From Ophiura sarsii (taxonomy: Eukaryota > Echinodermata > Ophiuroidea > Amphilepidida > Ophiuridae): DNA of 64,000 nucleotides. Under the pieces are notes generated by a model, which saw only the letters and a list, made by a program, of their open reading frames with translations, did no database searches and had not been told where the DNA came from. The stretch covers positions 72,450,919 to 72,514,918 of the forward strand of contig CM069452.1 of assembly GCA_035610835.1 (NCBI GenBank). The letters run 5' to 3'. A program made the position numbers and the translations under genes. Below are positions 22,206 through 33,859 of this stretch, piece by piece. Within the stretch, counting starts at the first letter, position 1, and each line of letters begins with the position of its first letter.

Positions 22206-23030
22206 CACACACACCCCCACCCTTTTGTACTTTGCCAAAGAGGTGAAATAATTCCGATATTCGTGATCGTAACATTTTAATGAAATGGTTATGTCAAAGA
22301 TGATGAAAAAACCTGGACCTGAATCTCATTGATTTTAATGATGGGCATCGATGGGTAGGCGCAGCCTACTATATCATTTTGGGACAGCCTGTATATGAAT
22401 AAATGCACCAAATTGGAAATTGGACAATTTGCGCATTTGACATTGAAATGTTCTCTGAATACGTGTCATTTATTTAGTGTTAGCATACAACTGAAGATTT
22501 TGAACACTTTGGAGTACGTCTCATGTATTTAATGTTAGCATAAAACTGAAGTTTTGCAAAAGCCGCATGAATATAAAAAATGAAATCTGAAAAATTATCA
22601 GCACGTGTTTACCATGTTGAATCAATGTGTCTTATTTAACTTATGCGATCAAACATTTTAGCTCATATGGCCATGGGGCCTCAGATATTTTGTTTAACTT
22701 GTTGAATTATTTCACTGAAGTTTAAAAGGGTATCAAAAGAACGTGTTTAGATATTAAGATAGATGGATATATTAATGGATAGATATATTGGTTCAAACGG
22801 TCTTTGTATAATTATATGAACAAAACAATAAATAAGCATTTTTAGATGGTTTCAGCTTATTTTACAACTTATAGAGCCACTTTTTGGCGCATCCGTTACG
22901 TCGGTAGCCTCAATTATGTTGAGTTTTGACATAAAACTATAGTCGGCATACCCACTTATTTAGTCTCACAGTAGTGGCACAATACAAATATTGTGTTATG
23001 ATGTGCTCAAGACCGGGAGTCAAGACGAGA
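22206..23030. other. Non-coding stretch
   Basis: No gene or clear repeat boundary seen. A short direct repeat around ATTTAGTGTTAGCATA and ATTTAATGTTAGCATA (22473 and 22528) is the only local structure. Confidence 0.35.
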
Positions 23031-23945
23031 GAGATTTAGGACAGCGGACAGCATTTTATAATTGCGCTCTTGCAGCGATGAGCATGATGAGTTCAGCACG
23101 GTATCAAATCTACGCCAAAATACTGTCGCCCATATACCAGGCCGCGTAAGCCGTGAACTGCGTAATGTATTTTAGAAGATACAACTCTCTTTTTTGAAGA
23201 TTGGAGCAAATTACAAATATCTGTGTTGAAGGAACTACAAACATCGATTCAAGGATATAAGCCGACTGGCTTCTTATTTACATAACAATTGGTCTTTGCA
23301 GACCATGTCCATTATAGACTTGCTAGGGACTCCATAGTTCATTAATGGTTCAATCAACACAATTATATTTACAGGACATTCTTTATCGAAGTGAAATTGC
23401 AAATGAACAAAGTATCATTCAACATTCAATAAATATAGCGAACGATTATAAGCAATCCTGTTATTAAAAAAAAAAGTGTAATAACAAAAAGAAAAAGACA
23501 TTTACAAGATTCGAACCACTGACCTCATGATTGTGAAGCCAGCGCTCTACCATTTGAGCTAATGAAAACTATGCATGAAACAGTTTTAAAATAAAATTAG
23601 ATAGAGTTTAAAATACGAATATCACTGAAATCGGAGGGTAAAATGCTTTATATTTCGATTGTTGTTTTTATCAAAGGTTATCGCCCAAATGTTGATTATA
23701 TGCTAAAGGAGATTGTAATTCTGATTTCATTATTATGCATTGCACTTCTTTTTGAAACTATTCTAGACACAGTTCGTTCGTACAATAATGTCAACATTAC
23801 GTTTTGTCGATTAAAATTCGCGGCAAATCTATTGCACCATGGGTATTATTACATGGGAATACGGAGACTCAGATACGTAGGGAGTCATGTGATTTTTGTC
23901 CAGGACAAACAATTGAGATGTACACGCTCTTTAAAGGGCACATGA
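23031..23945 (-). repeat. Dispersed repeat R2, copy 2 (uninterrupted)
   Basis: Reverse complement of 10640-11529 plus 13205-13255, without the hAT-like insertion. It ends at about 23940 in TCTTTAAAGGGC. It contains the minus-strand tRNA-like module at 23508-23578. No coding capacity was seen. Confidence 0.8.
23508..23578 (-). ncRNA. tRNA-derived module in R2 copy 2
   Basis: On the minus strand, TTAGCTCAAATGGTAGAGCG (A-box region) and GGTTCGAATC (B box) surround GGCTTCACAATC. The anticodon position reads CAC where copy 1 has CAT. The stems are incomplete, so it is a SINE-like module. Confidence 0.55.
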
Positions 23946-26089
23946 AATGCAAATACAAGTGGTGTGATTTGAGTCAAGTCTACGAGGAGGGACCAGAAAG
24001 CATTCAATATATGTGCTAGTTGATTATGACATCAATTGTGGAACTATTGATAGCTCAGTGAGTACTATGAAAAGAAAATTCCAGGTGACTGGTTTGAATC
24101 TATTCATGATACTCACTGATAATCAATATACCACAAATGATGTCATTTGTGGTGTGTTCATTTTTCTGGCCCTGTTTATTGTAATGGAATGTCCCACGCA
24201 GACTTGTAGCAGGATTATCATCCCTTTTCCTGTGTCCTTTAAGGCGGTGAAGATGGCCGTCCATTTCCCAACGCGTATTGAACACTTGTCTTAAAACTAC
24301 GTTTACCATCGATGACAAAAGTGACTAATTTTCTATAAATGGTGCTAATCATGGTTTATCTTTGTTGTTAGGTGTTATGTTTGGTATCACAATGTGCCAG
24401 AAAGATTCATCGATATGTCTATCTAGCCTGTTTGTTAAAAAAATAATCGACAGTTACTTTAAAGGACCGTAAACAAAGTGTATGACTTCTGTTGAGCACT
24501 TAATTACAACTTGCAGCTATTACAGAGAGGCCTTGCGGCACTATTAAAGCCCTCGATCTTCAAATTGTATAGCTATGTTACAACCCCGTTGCCACACTGA
24601 AATATCCTTCCGCCGTCGTCTGTTGGCAACAGCGAGAATTAACAAGTACAAGGTGTCCCACAATGATGCATACAGTTTCCTCTGTGAATATCATCAATAT
24701 ACCTTTATCCCAAAGAAGATGTCTTGATGTACCCCATAATGCTTAGCGCCCCTATAGTACCAGTAGGGCTTATCACCAAAATAAACAGTGTCACACATGT
24801 GTTAAAGTAATTAACAGCTGGAGGTCGTCTGGCCTCTACCATAGTAATACATGGTGCAGATAGGGTAAACTTGGCCACAAATATGAAAGAAGTTGAATCC
24901 CAACTAAAACTTGTATTTATAAAAGTATAGGGTCTTTAAGAAAATCAAGAGAGGACTGTATTAAAGACACATCAATCATATTACTTGCAACAGGATTTTC
25001 TTAAAGACCCTCGTTTAACAACTTTATAAGCATTTCCTTGCACTGTTATGTCGACGGGAACCAGTAGACACTGGTGACAGAAATCAGTGGTCATGTGATG
25101 AAAGTGAAGCATCCTGGGGTGCATCACAAAATCTTCTTTGCCTTTATCCATTCCTATGTCATGTTATTATTTAAAATCAGGGAAAATCTAATTTTCACTT
25201 TCCACCCGACCCATCATTTGAACAATTTCGATTTACTTTTGAATTTTTTGAAAACGATTTGACAATTTTGAATTTTTTAGAATTGTTTTGAAAACTCAAT
25301 CAAAACGTCTGCTTGAAAGAGAGTATGGTATAAATCGCTCAAGCTGAACAATTCTTTCACGCCATTTAAATATTGCTTCAGAAAACATCACAAACAGTTG
25401 ATATATATATATTATTAAACATTTCAGTGGATGTTAAAAATGGACTCAGCATTTTACCTGGGCATATCATTCAAATTGAGATTTGTATGCGGACATGGTC
25501 AATTATGGTCAATTTATGAGTTTTAAAAAAATGGTCAAATTTGGAATCTACTATTTTTACAATAGAGTCCATAATTTCAGTCAGAATTTTAAAATTCAAA
25601 ACTCCTAACAAGGCTGAGGTAAATATTAGAAACATAAGTATTCTGACATATTCTAATATATATATCGCGGCATTTTCAATACGTAGAATATATAGCAGCA
25701 TTTCTCACACATAACTCTAGGGGGCGGCATACTGTTTACAAATGTCGCCACATCTCTACCATGTCTACAGTAGGCTCGTGATATTATGACCAATAAATCA
25801 TGGATACGAAAAATATTTGCACGACTAACTCCGTTTATTAACATGTTTAAATATGGAGATGTTTCAAAATTACAACAAAAGATCATTAAAAATTGTGCCG
25901 TATTTTGATAAACTTCACAATTTGGTACAAACGACAAATTGAAAAGAGCTTGCTAAAGGGACATGAACATCTCTTCTACAGGAAGTAAAATGTAGCTTCA
26001 CAATACTCACATTACGTCAACCTTTCCTTAAAAAAAACACATTATCGTACGATTACAGCAAAATCAATGCTTGTATCACCATGACAAAC
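23946..26089. other. Non-coding stretch with small hairpins
   Basis: No supported gene. ACCACAAATGATGTCATTTG (24131-24151) is a near-perfect palindrome. GGGTCTTTAAGAAAATC and GATTTTCTTAAAGACCC (about 24929-25012) form an 18-bp stem with a loop of about 46 bases. The rest is AT-rich. Confidence 0.4.
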
Positions 26090-26470
26090 AATGGGCCCAC
26101 GTCACATGAGGTTGAGCTCGCGTAAAGTACGCCTGCTCAACCTCACCCCAAAACGGTGCAGTGGTTCTCCGTTGTGCGCACTACGTCATCTCGACCTCAA
26201 GGCTCTGATTGGTTGGTGCTCAAACGTGAGAACTGAAAAACTCATGAGCTTTTCCACGCACCATCACGCCCCATTGCGTCGGTGGTTACGGCGCAGCGGG
26301 AGCACTGCGTTGGTGGATACGGCGCAGCGTGACGATCGTTAAAATGGCTTCAGTTTAAATTTGACCAATCAGGTGCTTTGGTGTTGTTGGTTGGCAGTAT
26401 TTTGTGAGTTCGAGCATGCGTGCGCAGCCTGATCGAAGTGCGCCCACGTATGTCGAACTGTGGCCAGGAG
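26090..26470. promoter_or_regulatory. CpG-rich block with CCAAT-like boxes
   Basis: This block is far richer in CpG than its surroundings. It carries GATTGGTTGG (about 26208), GACCAATCAGG (about 26363) and CCATTGGTTT (about 26488), and two direct copies of GCGTYGGTGGWTACGGCGCA 30 bp apart (26277 and 26307). It could be a promoter or a young repeat. No first exon was identified on either strand. Confidence 0.3.
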
Positions 26471-26628
26471 ATTATGTGCCGTAGGTCCATTGGTTTAAAA
26501 GATTAAGCAAAAAGAAAGAATCATCACCTACAGTTGTTCTGTCAAGTCAAGCCGATGAATGTTGCACACGATAGTGAACAACCGATTTATTGTATTAATC
26601 CCATTCTATGGAGGGTTTTGTTAATTCC

Positions 26629-26881
26629 TTAACACTTTCCACGCTACTATAGTTTTCCCCATATTCAAAACAGATTTGTCAGGAACCTTTTCCAACTTTC
26701 AAAGTCTTAGTCCATCTCATTAATTTCTGTAGCAATACTAGGCATGTTTGTACTTATTTGAATGCATTTCTCATGGTGATTCCAGATATGGTAATGAAAT
26801 TCAATAATGTTGACATTTTTGAAACATTTTGTGACAATTTGTGATGTCGTCTGCAGTCGCCTGCCGCGTGGAAAGTGTTAA
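26629..26881 (+). mobile_element. TTAA MITE (piggyBac-like), best copy
   Basis: 253 bp including TTAA at both ends (26629-26632 and 26878-26881). The inverted termini are CACTTTCCACGC and GCGTGGAAAGTG. Its interior is shared with 7690-7913, 21973-22205 and 34391-34622. TTAA targets are the hallmark of piggyBac-type transposition. There is no coding capacity. Confidence 0.85.
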
Positions 26882-27560
26882 AAACAAAAGGTCACTACTG
26901 TAGAATGAGCCTCCACCGGCTTCATTATAAAGCCGATGTCTTTTAATAAATGTTGGTATTATGTTAAAACATAGGTCTATCCCAATCGCATACTGTATAC
27001 ACGTATGTATCTTGCTTTAATGGGGTCAAATGGTCACCAGAAAACAAATGTTTATGCGATGTTTTTATTTTATCCTTTCTTTAATATTTTTTATTTATTA
27101 AACTCGTATAGATGAAATACAACTACCAGAAATCACACTTAGGCTACATCGGAAACAAGCCTTAGTTCTGTATGCCAACGATCAATTTCTATTTTTTAAT
27201 ATTTTTTTACAGTAGCCTCATAATTTCAACACAATGTATAATACAGATCACATTTCTTCATAATTATTGTAGAGCGGCGGTTTTGGCGGCTAAAGCGTGG
27301 CACCCCCTCATGCTCACGACGTAAACGTCTATGGGAGGCGCCGCTCTAAACTAGTACATTACAGACGATACTGAGCAATACATAAAGGTTATTACAGGGT
27401 CCTTTGATGCTAACAGAGGCAGAAGGCACCTTTAGTATCCTGATACCGTCAAGAATGATATCGGTTTAGATCCTCCAGAGATCCGCCAACTCATGAATGA
27501 CAGGAAAGTCTGGGTCCAGTAAGTTGCGATTGTTTCCTCCGTTTCGTCCACGGACGACCA

Positions 27561-27595
<35 letters not shown>

Positions 27596-27928
27596 AATGA
27601 TGATGATGATGATTGATGGTATAGGCCTACTACACATCCGGAAAATACGCCCCCCCCCCCCCCCCCCCCCTCCCTAAAAAAATCCTGCTTACGGGCCTGG
27701 TCCGAGTAGTAGAGGTGTTAGGTTAAGCGCCTTACTCAAGAGCACTACCCATCGCGCCACACATGTCCATGTCAGTGTTCCGTAGAGTGAGCCGCCAGCG
27801 ATCGATTCCTCTTCTAATGTCTAGGCTGTTGTGAAAGTAACGCAGCAGAAAACTTCAACAGGCTCAATTTCCCAATCATCAATCACGAAGTCATATACTA
27901 GGATATTGTGTGTTCTTGTGGTTACAGC
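26882..27928. other. Non-coding stretch with microsatellite and C run
   Basis: A GAT microsatellite lies at about 27562-27616 and a C run at 27651-27670. Inverted AGAGCGGCG/CGCCGCTCT words at 27271 and 27341 flank 80 bp and may be a tiny foldback. No gene seen. Confidence 0.45.
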
Positions 27929-30676
27929 CAAGGCAAGGGCGTCCCCAGAGGGGGGGTGTGGGGGGGGGGGGTGTCACACCCCCCCCCCCATTCATCAAAT
28001 CTGTCGGCAAAATTATGGTGCTGTGGGCAAATTAAAGGAAGGAGGAAGAAAAGGGAGAAAGAAAAAAAGGAAAGGGAAAGAAAGAAGGGGAGAAAGAAAA
28101 AGGGAAGAAAGAAAGAGAAAGGAAAAGAAAAGAGGAAAAAAAGAAAGAAAGAAAAAAAGAAAGAAAGAAAAAAAGAAAGAAAGTGAAAGGAAAGAGGAAA
28201 GAAAGAAAGGAAAAATGGACGAAAGAAAGAAAGCCCTATAACAATTATCGTATGCGCAAATGATAATGTTGTGTCGGCATATGTTATGTTAACACAAATC
28301 AAATCAAAATGAACAAAGGCAATGTAGGCATATGAATTTGTAGGCACTGTGAACGAGCCCATTTTTATGAGATTTTGTGTCGGCGCACATGTACAGCCTA
28401 GGCACAATTCTTTGTTTTGCTCATTGTCAAGACACAAAAAAAAATTGTGTCGGAATAGTATAGGCCTAGGCTAGGCATAACGGGCATTGTGTGGGACCTT
28501 TAATTATACTAACTAGTAACTAGGCCTATTTCATTGTCGTTGTCAATGCAAACCCAAGTCAATAATGTCGCCAATGGCCAATCATGTTGGTAATAGGTTA
28601 CGAAATATTAAATAATTCGCCTATAATTATGTACATGTAAGTTGATGTAGGCCAATTGCTCTCATTGTACTAATTGTAGACGCTGCAAGCTCACTATCAG
28701 TCTATCGCAAAAGTAAGTCCATCTCCAACGTTTAGGTGTCAATGCAAAGTAAGAACTTATAAGTAGACTCTGTCCTAACTTCGACTTGAACAATGCAAAT
28801 TATCATTATAATTAAAACAATAAGCACAACTGTCGTTATTTGCGTGAGACCAGGATTTACAGTGTGTGCACCAGGGGCACAATCGATATCTCACGTAATG
28901 GTATAGGTCTATGTCGTTGTCGGACATACAGGCTGTAGGCCTATCATGCCTATACTGAACATTTGACCATATTTTGTTAGCATTATTCAACAAAAACAAG
29001 ATGGCTTCAGGAAAGTGTTCCATGACCATTTTAGTTTAAAAACTCAAAATCTTTGTGCGCTTCGCGCGCATTCTTTCTACAGGTTCCAACATTATAATGG
29101 ATCTCGAACCAAACCAAATATTATGGGGGACATTAAAAACGTCATACTGGACCCTTTTAGTTTTAGAAATGCCAAATGTTGCGCGCTTCGCGCATATTAG
29201 TTTCAATGTTTTATTATTCAAGCTGAACAAGATGGCTTCAGGAAAGTTTTCCATGACCATTTTAGCTTAAAAACTGAAAATCTTTTTGCGCTTTGCGCGC
29301 ATTCTTTCTACAGGTATCAACATTATAAATGTCTCGAACCAAACCGAATATTATATGGGTGACGTTAAAAACGTTATACTGGACCCTTTAAGTGTTGCGC
29401 GCTTCGCGCGTATTAGTTTCAATGTTTCATTATTTAAGCTTAATTTATAGTATCTGAAGGCTTCCAACCAGTTTTCAATGACCATTTTAATTTTAGTTCA
29501 AAACCTGAAAAATTTTGCGCGCTCTGCTCGCATATTTTCTACAGGTTTTAACATTATAATGGCCCTCAAACCATACGATTTGGATCAGGACTTGATATGT
29601 GTAACTATGCAATATCAAACCGTCATACTTGACTATTTAAGTGTTAGAAATGCCAATTTTTGCGCGCTTCAAGAAAGCTTCAGGACAGTTTTCCATGACC
29701 ATTTTAGTTCAAAAATTGAAACTAGGAAACCCTTGCCCCCCACTTTCTCCCCCCCCCCCCAAATGAATCATGGAATAATGATGGTAACAGATGAAATATT
29801 TTCGCGCGCTACGCGCGCATGTCTTCCCAAAATGCAATATTCTATGGTACAAGCTTGTTTAGAGCTGAAATGTAGCTCAATCGTACAAAAGGTTGGCGTA
29901 AGGTCGAAAATTTTCGCGCGCTACGCGCGCATTTATTGACACTGGAATGAAGCCCACCCATTAGGAGCCCCCCCACATTTCAAGTCACTGCCCCTTCTTG
30001 CCCCCCCAAATGAAAAAGTCTAGTTACGCCACTGGCGCGCATATTTTTCTGCAGCTTTTTGCGCGCTTTGTATTGGTTTCAACGTTTCAATATTTAAGAT
30101 AAACAAGATGGCTTGAGGATGTGTGCCCCCTATCAAAACAGTCTGCTTTATTTAACATTTCAATTATCATTATCAAATTTGTGTCCCCCCCCCCCCTCCC
30201 AGGCCCGTAAGAAGGGGGGGCGATGGTGGCGATCGCCCCCCCCCCCCCTTGAAAATCTTCCCCGGAAAATTTGTACACAGATGAAAAAATTTCGCGCGCT
30301 ATGCGCGCATTTGTCCAAAAATGCTATATTCTTTGCTACAAGCTTGTTTAGAGCCAAAATGTACCTCGATCGTGCAAAAAATAGGTGGAAATTAGAAAAA
30401 ATTTGCGCGCTATGCGCGCATATTTGACTCACATTTTTGTTGTTGTTGAAAACGCCCCCTTTTGAAAAAAAGTGTCTTACGGGCCTGCCCCCCCCCCCCC
30501 CCCCCCATGTCTGAAAACTGATTGACGGTTCTGACCATACAGTCCATACTAAAATATGCGTGTATGAATTCCAGCGAGCGAAGCGAGCCGAAATTTTTTG
30601 TTGTCGGCACAAATAGCTCTGTCGGCAATTGATGACCTTTACACCCCCCAATGAAAAGGGTCTGGGGACGCCCTTG
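27929..30676 (+). mobile_element. Complete 2.75-kb hAT-like element with GCGCGC palindrome array
   Basis: Termini CAAGGGCGTCCCCAGA (27934) and TCTGGGGACGCCCTTG (ending 30676) are perfect 16-bp inverted repeats. The 8-bp GTTACAGC is duplicated at 27921-27928 and 30677-30684, as for hAT. Inside are a pure-purine tract (28030-28235), direct repeats of about 230 bp, and about ten AT-flanked palindromes of GCGCGCTTCGCGCG or CGCGCGCTACGCGCGC type. These lie at about 29056, 29181, 29286, 29396, 29515, 29802, 29915, 30292 and 30404. A secondary insertion end (TTACGCCACTG near 30025) lies within. No transposase frame is visible, so it is non-autonomous. Confidence 0.9.
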
Positions 30677-30980
30677 GTTACAGCACACGCATCGCCCGTA
30701 CTAGGGCTAATCTCACTCTGGCAGCTTTCTTCTAAGATCCACTGTCCAAGGTTCCCTGAAGGCTGTAATGATAAACCATAAGACAAATATAATAACGTGT
30801 TCGTCTGATCAAAAGTTCCATATTAGGCCCATGAAAGTTGATCTTTCAAACCATTTCTTGAATATTTGTGACCAGACGAACAATTTGAGATATCCTTTGT
30901 TAAAATCGGGGCAAGTTCAAATGTTGACACCCCACACCAATTGCAAAATGTCAACGACCGTTTCCTCGATACCTCGGTAA
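30677..30980. other. Non-coding spacer between two hAT-like elements
   Basis: No gene or repeat terminus recognised. It begins with the right target duplication of the preceding element and ends with the left one of the next. Confidence 0.4.
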
Positions 30981-31367
30981 CAGTTAGCTCAGGGGATGGG
31001 GGGGGGGGGGGGCAAATGCCCCCCCTGACGAAAAAACTCAATTTGGGCCCCCGCCCCCCCCCCCCCCCCCACCCCCCTAAAAAAGAGGGGTGAGAAAAAA
31101 GTAAATAGGAAAAAAATGAGAAAAAAGACCGAGGTTATTAGCCAAAAAGAAGGCAAAATTGTACATATAGTACATTTACTGTGCGATTTTTTTTTGGGAC
31201 TGTGCGAAATGTTTTGACCTTAATCACCCCCCCCCCCCCCTCCCCCACTTACGTGAAATTCACGAGGTAAGTGACATGAAAAAAATTTGGGGCAACCTTT
31301 TACGAAAATGTTAGAAATCTTGCCCCCCCCCCCCCCCCCCCTGAAAAAAATCCTAGCTACGCCACTG
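30981..31367 (+). mobile_element. Non-autonomous hAT-like element
   Basis: 387 bp, from CAGTTAGCTCAGGGG (a worn CAGTGGCGTAGCTAGGGG end) to TAGCTACGCCACTG. The flanks CTCGGTAA (30973-30980) and CTCGGTAG (31368-31375) match at seven of eight positions. The interior (ACTTACGTGAAATTCACGAG, CTTTTACGAAAATGTTAGAA, long C runs) is shared in inverted orientation with 14640-15023. Confidence 0.85.
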
Positions 31368-31465
31368 CTCGGTAGCCATGGTAACCAAACATCGGACACA
31401 ATATACATTTTTAGATTTCCTTGTGCTGAGACAAACAATTTTTGACCCCTGTAAAATTTAGGACT

Positions 31466-31507
31466 TATAATCGCACCTGGTCAAGAACGCGTATTGTGTT
31501 TATACTG
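31466..31507 (+). repeat. Left fragment of a tandem repeat of about 42 bp
   Basis: GCACCTGGTCAAGAACGCGT followed by ATTGTGTTTATA matches the units at 32826-32990. The array is split by the element at 31508-32825. Confidence 0.75.
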
Positions 31508-32825
31508 CCCTTCCATGACAAAACAGCATAACTGACATTTTTTGCAAAATTGAGTTATATAGTGTGGGTGACTCAGAACATCAAGTTACACAAGTTAAAC
31601 TAAAAATTAGGGTTTAAAAATGTTCCATTGTCTAGATATTAGCATGTCAATACAGCTTAACTTAATGAATCTAGCAGAAATTCCATGACAAAACAGTATA
31701 ACTGACACCAAGCACAGTTTATTGATGCGCTATGCACTGCAGCATGGCTGGAAACAAAGGCATCCAATCATATGATAGCTTGTGCTTGATTGCACTCAGG
31801 CATCACTGCATTTGGGAGCAAGCAGGATTCTTTCTTGACAACAATTTCCACAACAAAACAGCACAACTGCAAGTTTAACAATTATATAGATATATATTTC
31901 TTGCCATTTATCTCTATTCAAAATGCCACATATTAAAGTGCATGTACATCAATTTAACATGTATTAATCGTATACCAAATCTAGATGTTTGTTCTGGATT
32001 TTACCACGTATCCTGAAGCACTCATTTGCATTAAGAATACAATGTATGTGTTAATTATGATGTAAAATTTATTCCAAGTGATCATATTGACATGACTTTG
32101 ACACACAAAACACGGTTATGTATTTATGATGAATTAGAGGTGCCTTTTTCTTGTTAAATTTGTTGTTGTTGTTAAATTGTTTGAATCGGAGATCTAATGC
32201 AATTGCATTAATTCTCTTTCATTATGTTGAACAATTAGGTTCTTTTGTTTTAAGCCGATAGTATAATAATCAAACAAATCATATAAATTAGTTTTACTCT
32301 CACAAAAAATTAAAAAAGAGATAAAAGTATCATACCAGGCCATGATACATGTAGACTGAATCAAATTTCAACTCTAACAAGTGAATTTTTACCTGGATTT
32401 TGTCACGTACCCTTGGAGCACTCTATTGAGCTAATTATAATGCGAGTACAATCCAAATGGTCAACACACTTATGTATTTTTAATAAAGAGACTTTGGTTT
32501 GACTGTTGAGTTATAACAAGTTGGTATTAACATTTAAAGAAACAAAATAGGTTGCATTTATTGTCTTTTATGAACGTTTGTTTGGATTATTTACTAGAAA
32601 ATTCCACGACAAAACAGCATAACTGACATTTTGAAAGTAATATCATGTTTTTTCGGGGAAAAAATGTACTACCATGAAACATACTGTAATTACCTAATTT
32701 GATAAGTCAACACTGAATACAAACATTAAAACACTTTTATTAGCAAATTAAAATACACGTTTCTTCCTATATCTCAGAAACACTAAAATGTCAGTTATGC
32801 TGTTTTGTCGCGGAAGGGCAGTATA
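31508..32825. mobile_element. TA-target DNA transposon with repeated internal motif
   Basis: Termini CTGCCCTTCCATGACAAAAC and, inverted, CTGCCCTTCCGCGACAAAAC extend over about 40 bp of inverted repeat, through GCATAACTGACATTTT. TA (or TATA) flanks both sides inside a tandem-repeat unit, which identifies the target. The motif GACAAAACAGCATAACTGAC also recurs internally at about 31685 and 32607, and in weaker form at about 31851. No open frame for a transposase was found. Confidence 0.8.
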
Positions 32826-32995
32826 GGTGTATATCGTGCAAATTACTGGTCAAGTACACGTCTTGTGTTTTATAGGTGTTCATCGTGCACCAGGTCCAAA
32901 AAAACCGCGGTCGTGTGTTTATAGGTGTATATGATGCACATGGTCAAGAACACGTCTTGTGTCTATAGGTGTATTTCGTGCAACAGGCCTAGTTC
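32826..32995 (+). repeat. Tandem repeat of about 42 bp (right part)
   Basis: About four units of the type TATAGGTGTATATCGTGCA, CTGGTCAAGAACACGTCTTG, TGT. It continues the fragment at 31466-31507 and ends a few bases before the splice donor of the growth-factor-like exon. Confidence 0.8.
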
Positions 32996-33001
32996 CCTTA
33001 C

Positions 33002-33233
33002 CTGTAAAACCTGAACAATGTCTCCCAAGTAATTCGCAGCCAAAGTCACCGTATTCCAAATTTGGATTGGTTGACAAATTTGAATCCCACTTGGTGTTCG
33101 TTTCGTTCTTCTTTGCAATCTGTCGATCTCCTGTCGTGTTTTGAATAAGCCCGGGAAAATTCGTTTCGCCTGGTCCTGCTGTTCCTTCGTTACAGTGAAT
33201 ATGGGACTTGGATAAAGTTGAGGGTGGTACTTG
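33002..33233 (-). CDS. Growth-factor-like exon: furin site plus start of NGF/Spaetzle-type cystine knot
   Basis: 78 codons on the minus strand, ending in phase 0 at a good donor (TTACAG|GTAAGG). The sequence shows a propeptide-like part (FTVTKEQQDQAKRIFPG), a furin-type site RRTKR, then a strand with Cys-x5-Trp, followed after 11 residues by Gly and a V-x-V-L end (CQPIQIW...YLGDIVQVLQ). In the neurotrophin and Spaetzle families the mature chain starts in just this way, with C-x5-W and a G-x2-V-x-V-L strand; the protein would be a secreted Trk/Toll-type ligand. The exon joins the upstream signal-peptide exon in phase if the acceptor is AAAG|C at 33234. The stronger acceptor TTTTCAG at 33250 would include an in-frame TAA. 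The remaining cysteines must lie in later exons, which were not found. Family assignment is inferred from one strand. Confidence 0.5.
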
Positions 33234-33280
33234 CTTTAGCTGCTGAAGTCTGAAAAGTACATAAGGACACTATATTGGGA

Positions 33281-33612
33281 ACAAGTGTACTTTAGGTCAC
33301 AGATTCGGGACTGTACTAGTATCGTCCGATACTTGTGGTACAAATTCAGTATTCCAGTATCAGCCGATACAGGCACATACAAAATGTACCGGTGTCGGGC
33401 GAAACTGGAACACACTTACGTACCAGTATCGTTCAAAACTGGGACAAAATACTACTGGTAGCATGTGTACCAGTATCGAACGGTACTGCAACATAACAAC
33501 GTTCCAGATCGCTCGATACATACATCGACCGATACATGGATACTGGAACAGCAAAATCGTACCAGTATCGATACTGGTATACCAGTATCTGGGACCTAAA
33601 GTACACTTTTTA
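33281..33612. mobile_element. Foldback MITE of about 330 bp with GTACCAGTATCG repeats
   Basis: Ends AAGTGTACTTTAGGTC and GACCTAAAGTACACTTTT are inverted. The interior holds many direct and inverted copies of ACCAGTATCG and CGATAC. It sits in the intron between the two growth-factor-like exons. Confidence 0.7.
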
Positions 33613-33859
33613 CCTATATTGTAACATGGCTGAGTCTAGATGCTTTTTGTGAGATTTTGGACCGATTACAATGGATTAGAGAGTTTACACCTTATTGATA
33701 AAACGGGACGGTCCAGGACTATAATATGCGCTTTATTCTGTAAATAGCACAACTATAGGGCCTATAATAGGATATCCAATTTGACAATATTTCGCCTCCC
33801 CCATCCTCTACCGTATCGGGATCCCCGGGTTTGTTCCCAAGGAGGACTTGATATACTAC

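Noticed and set aside
30160..30786. 208-residue minus-strand frame across the end of the large hAT-like element
   Set aside because: It crosses homopolymer G/C runs and GCGCGC palindromes, has no transposase motif, and its composition follows the DNA.
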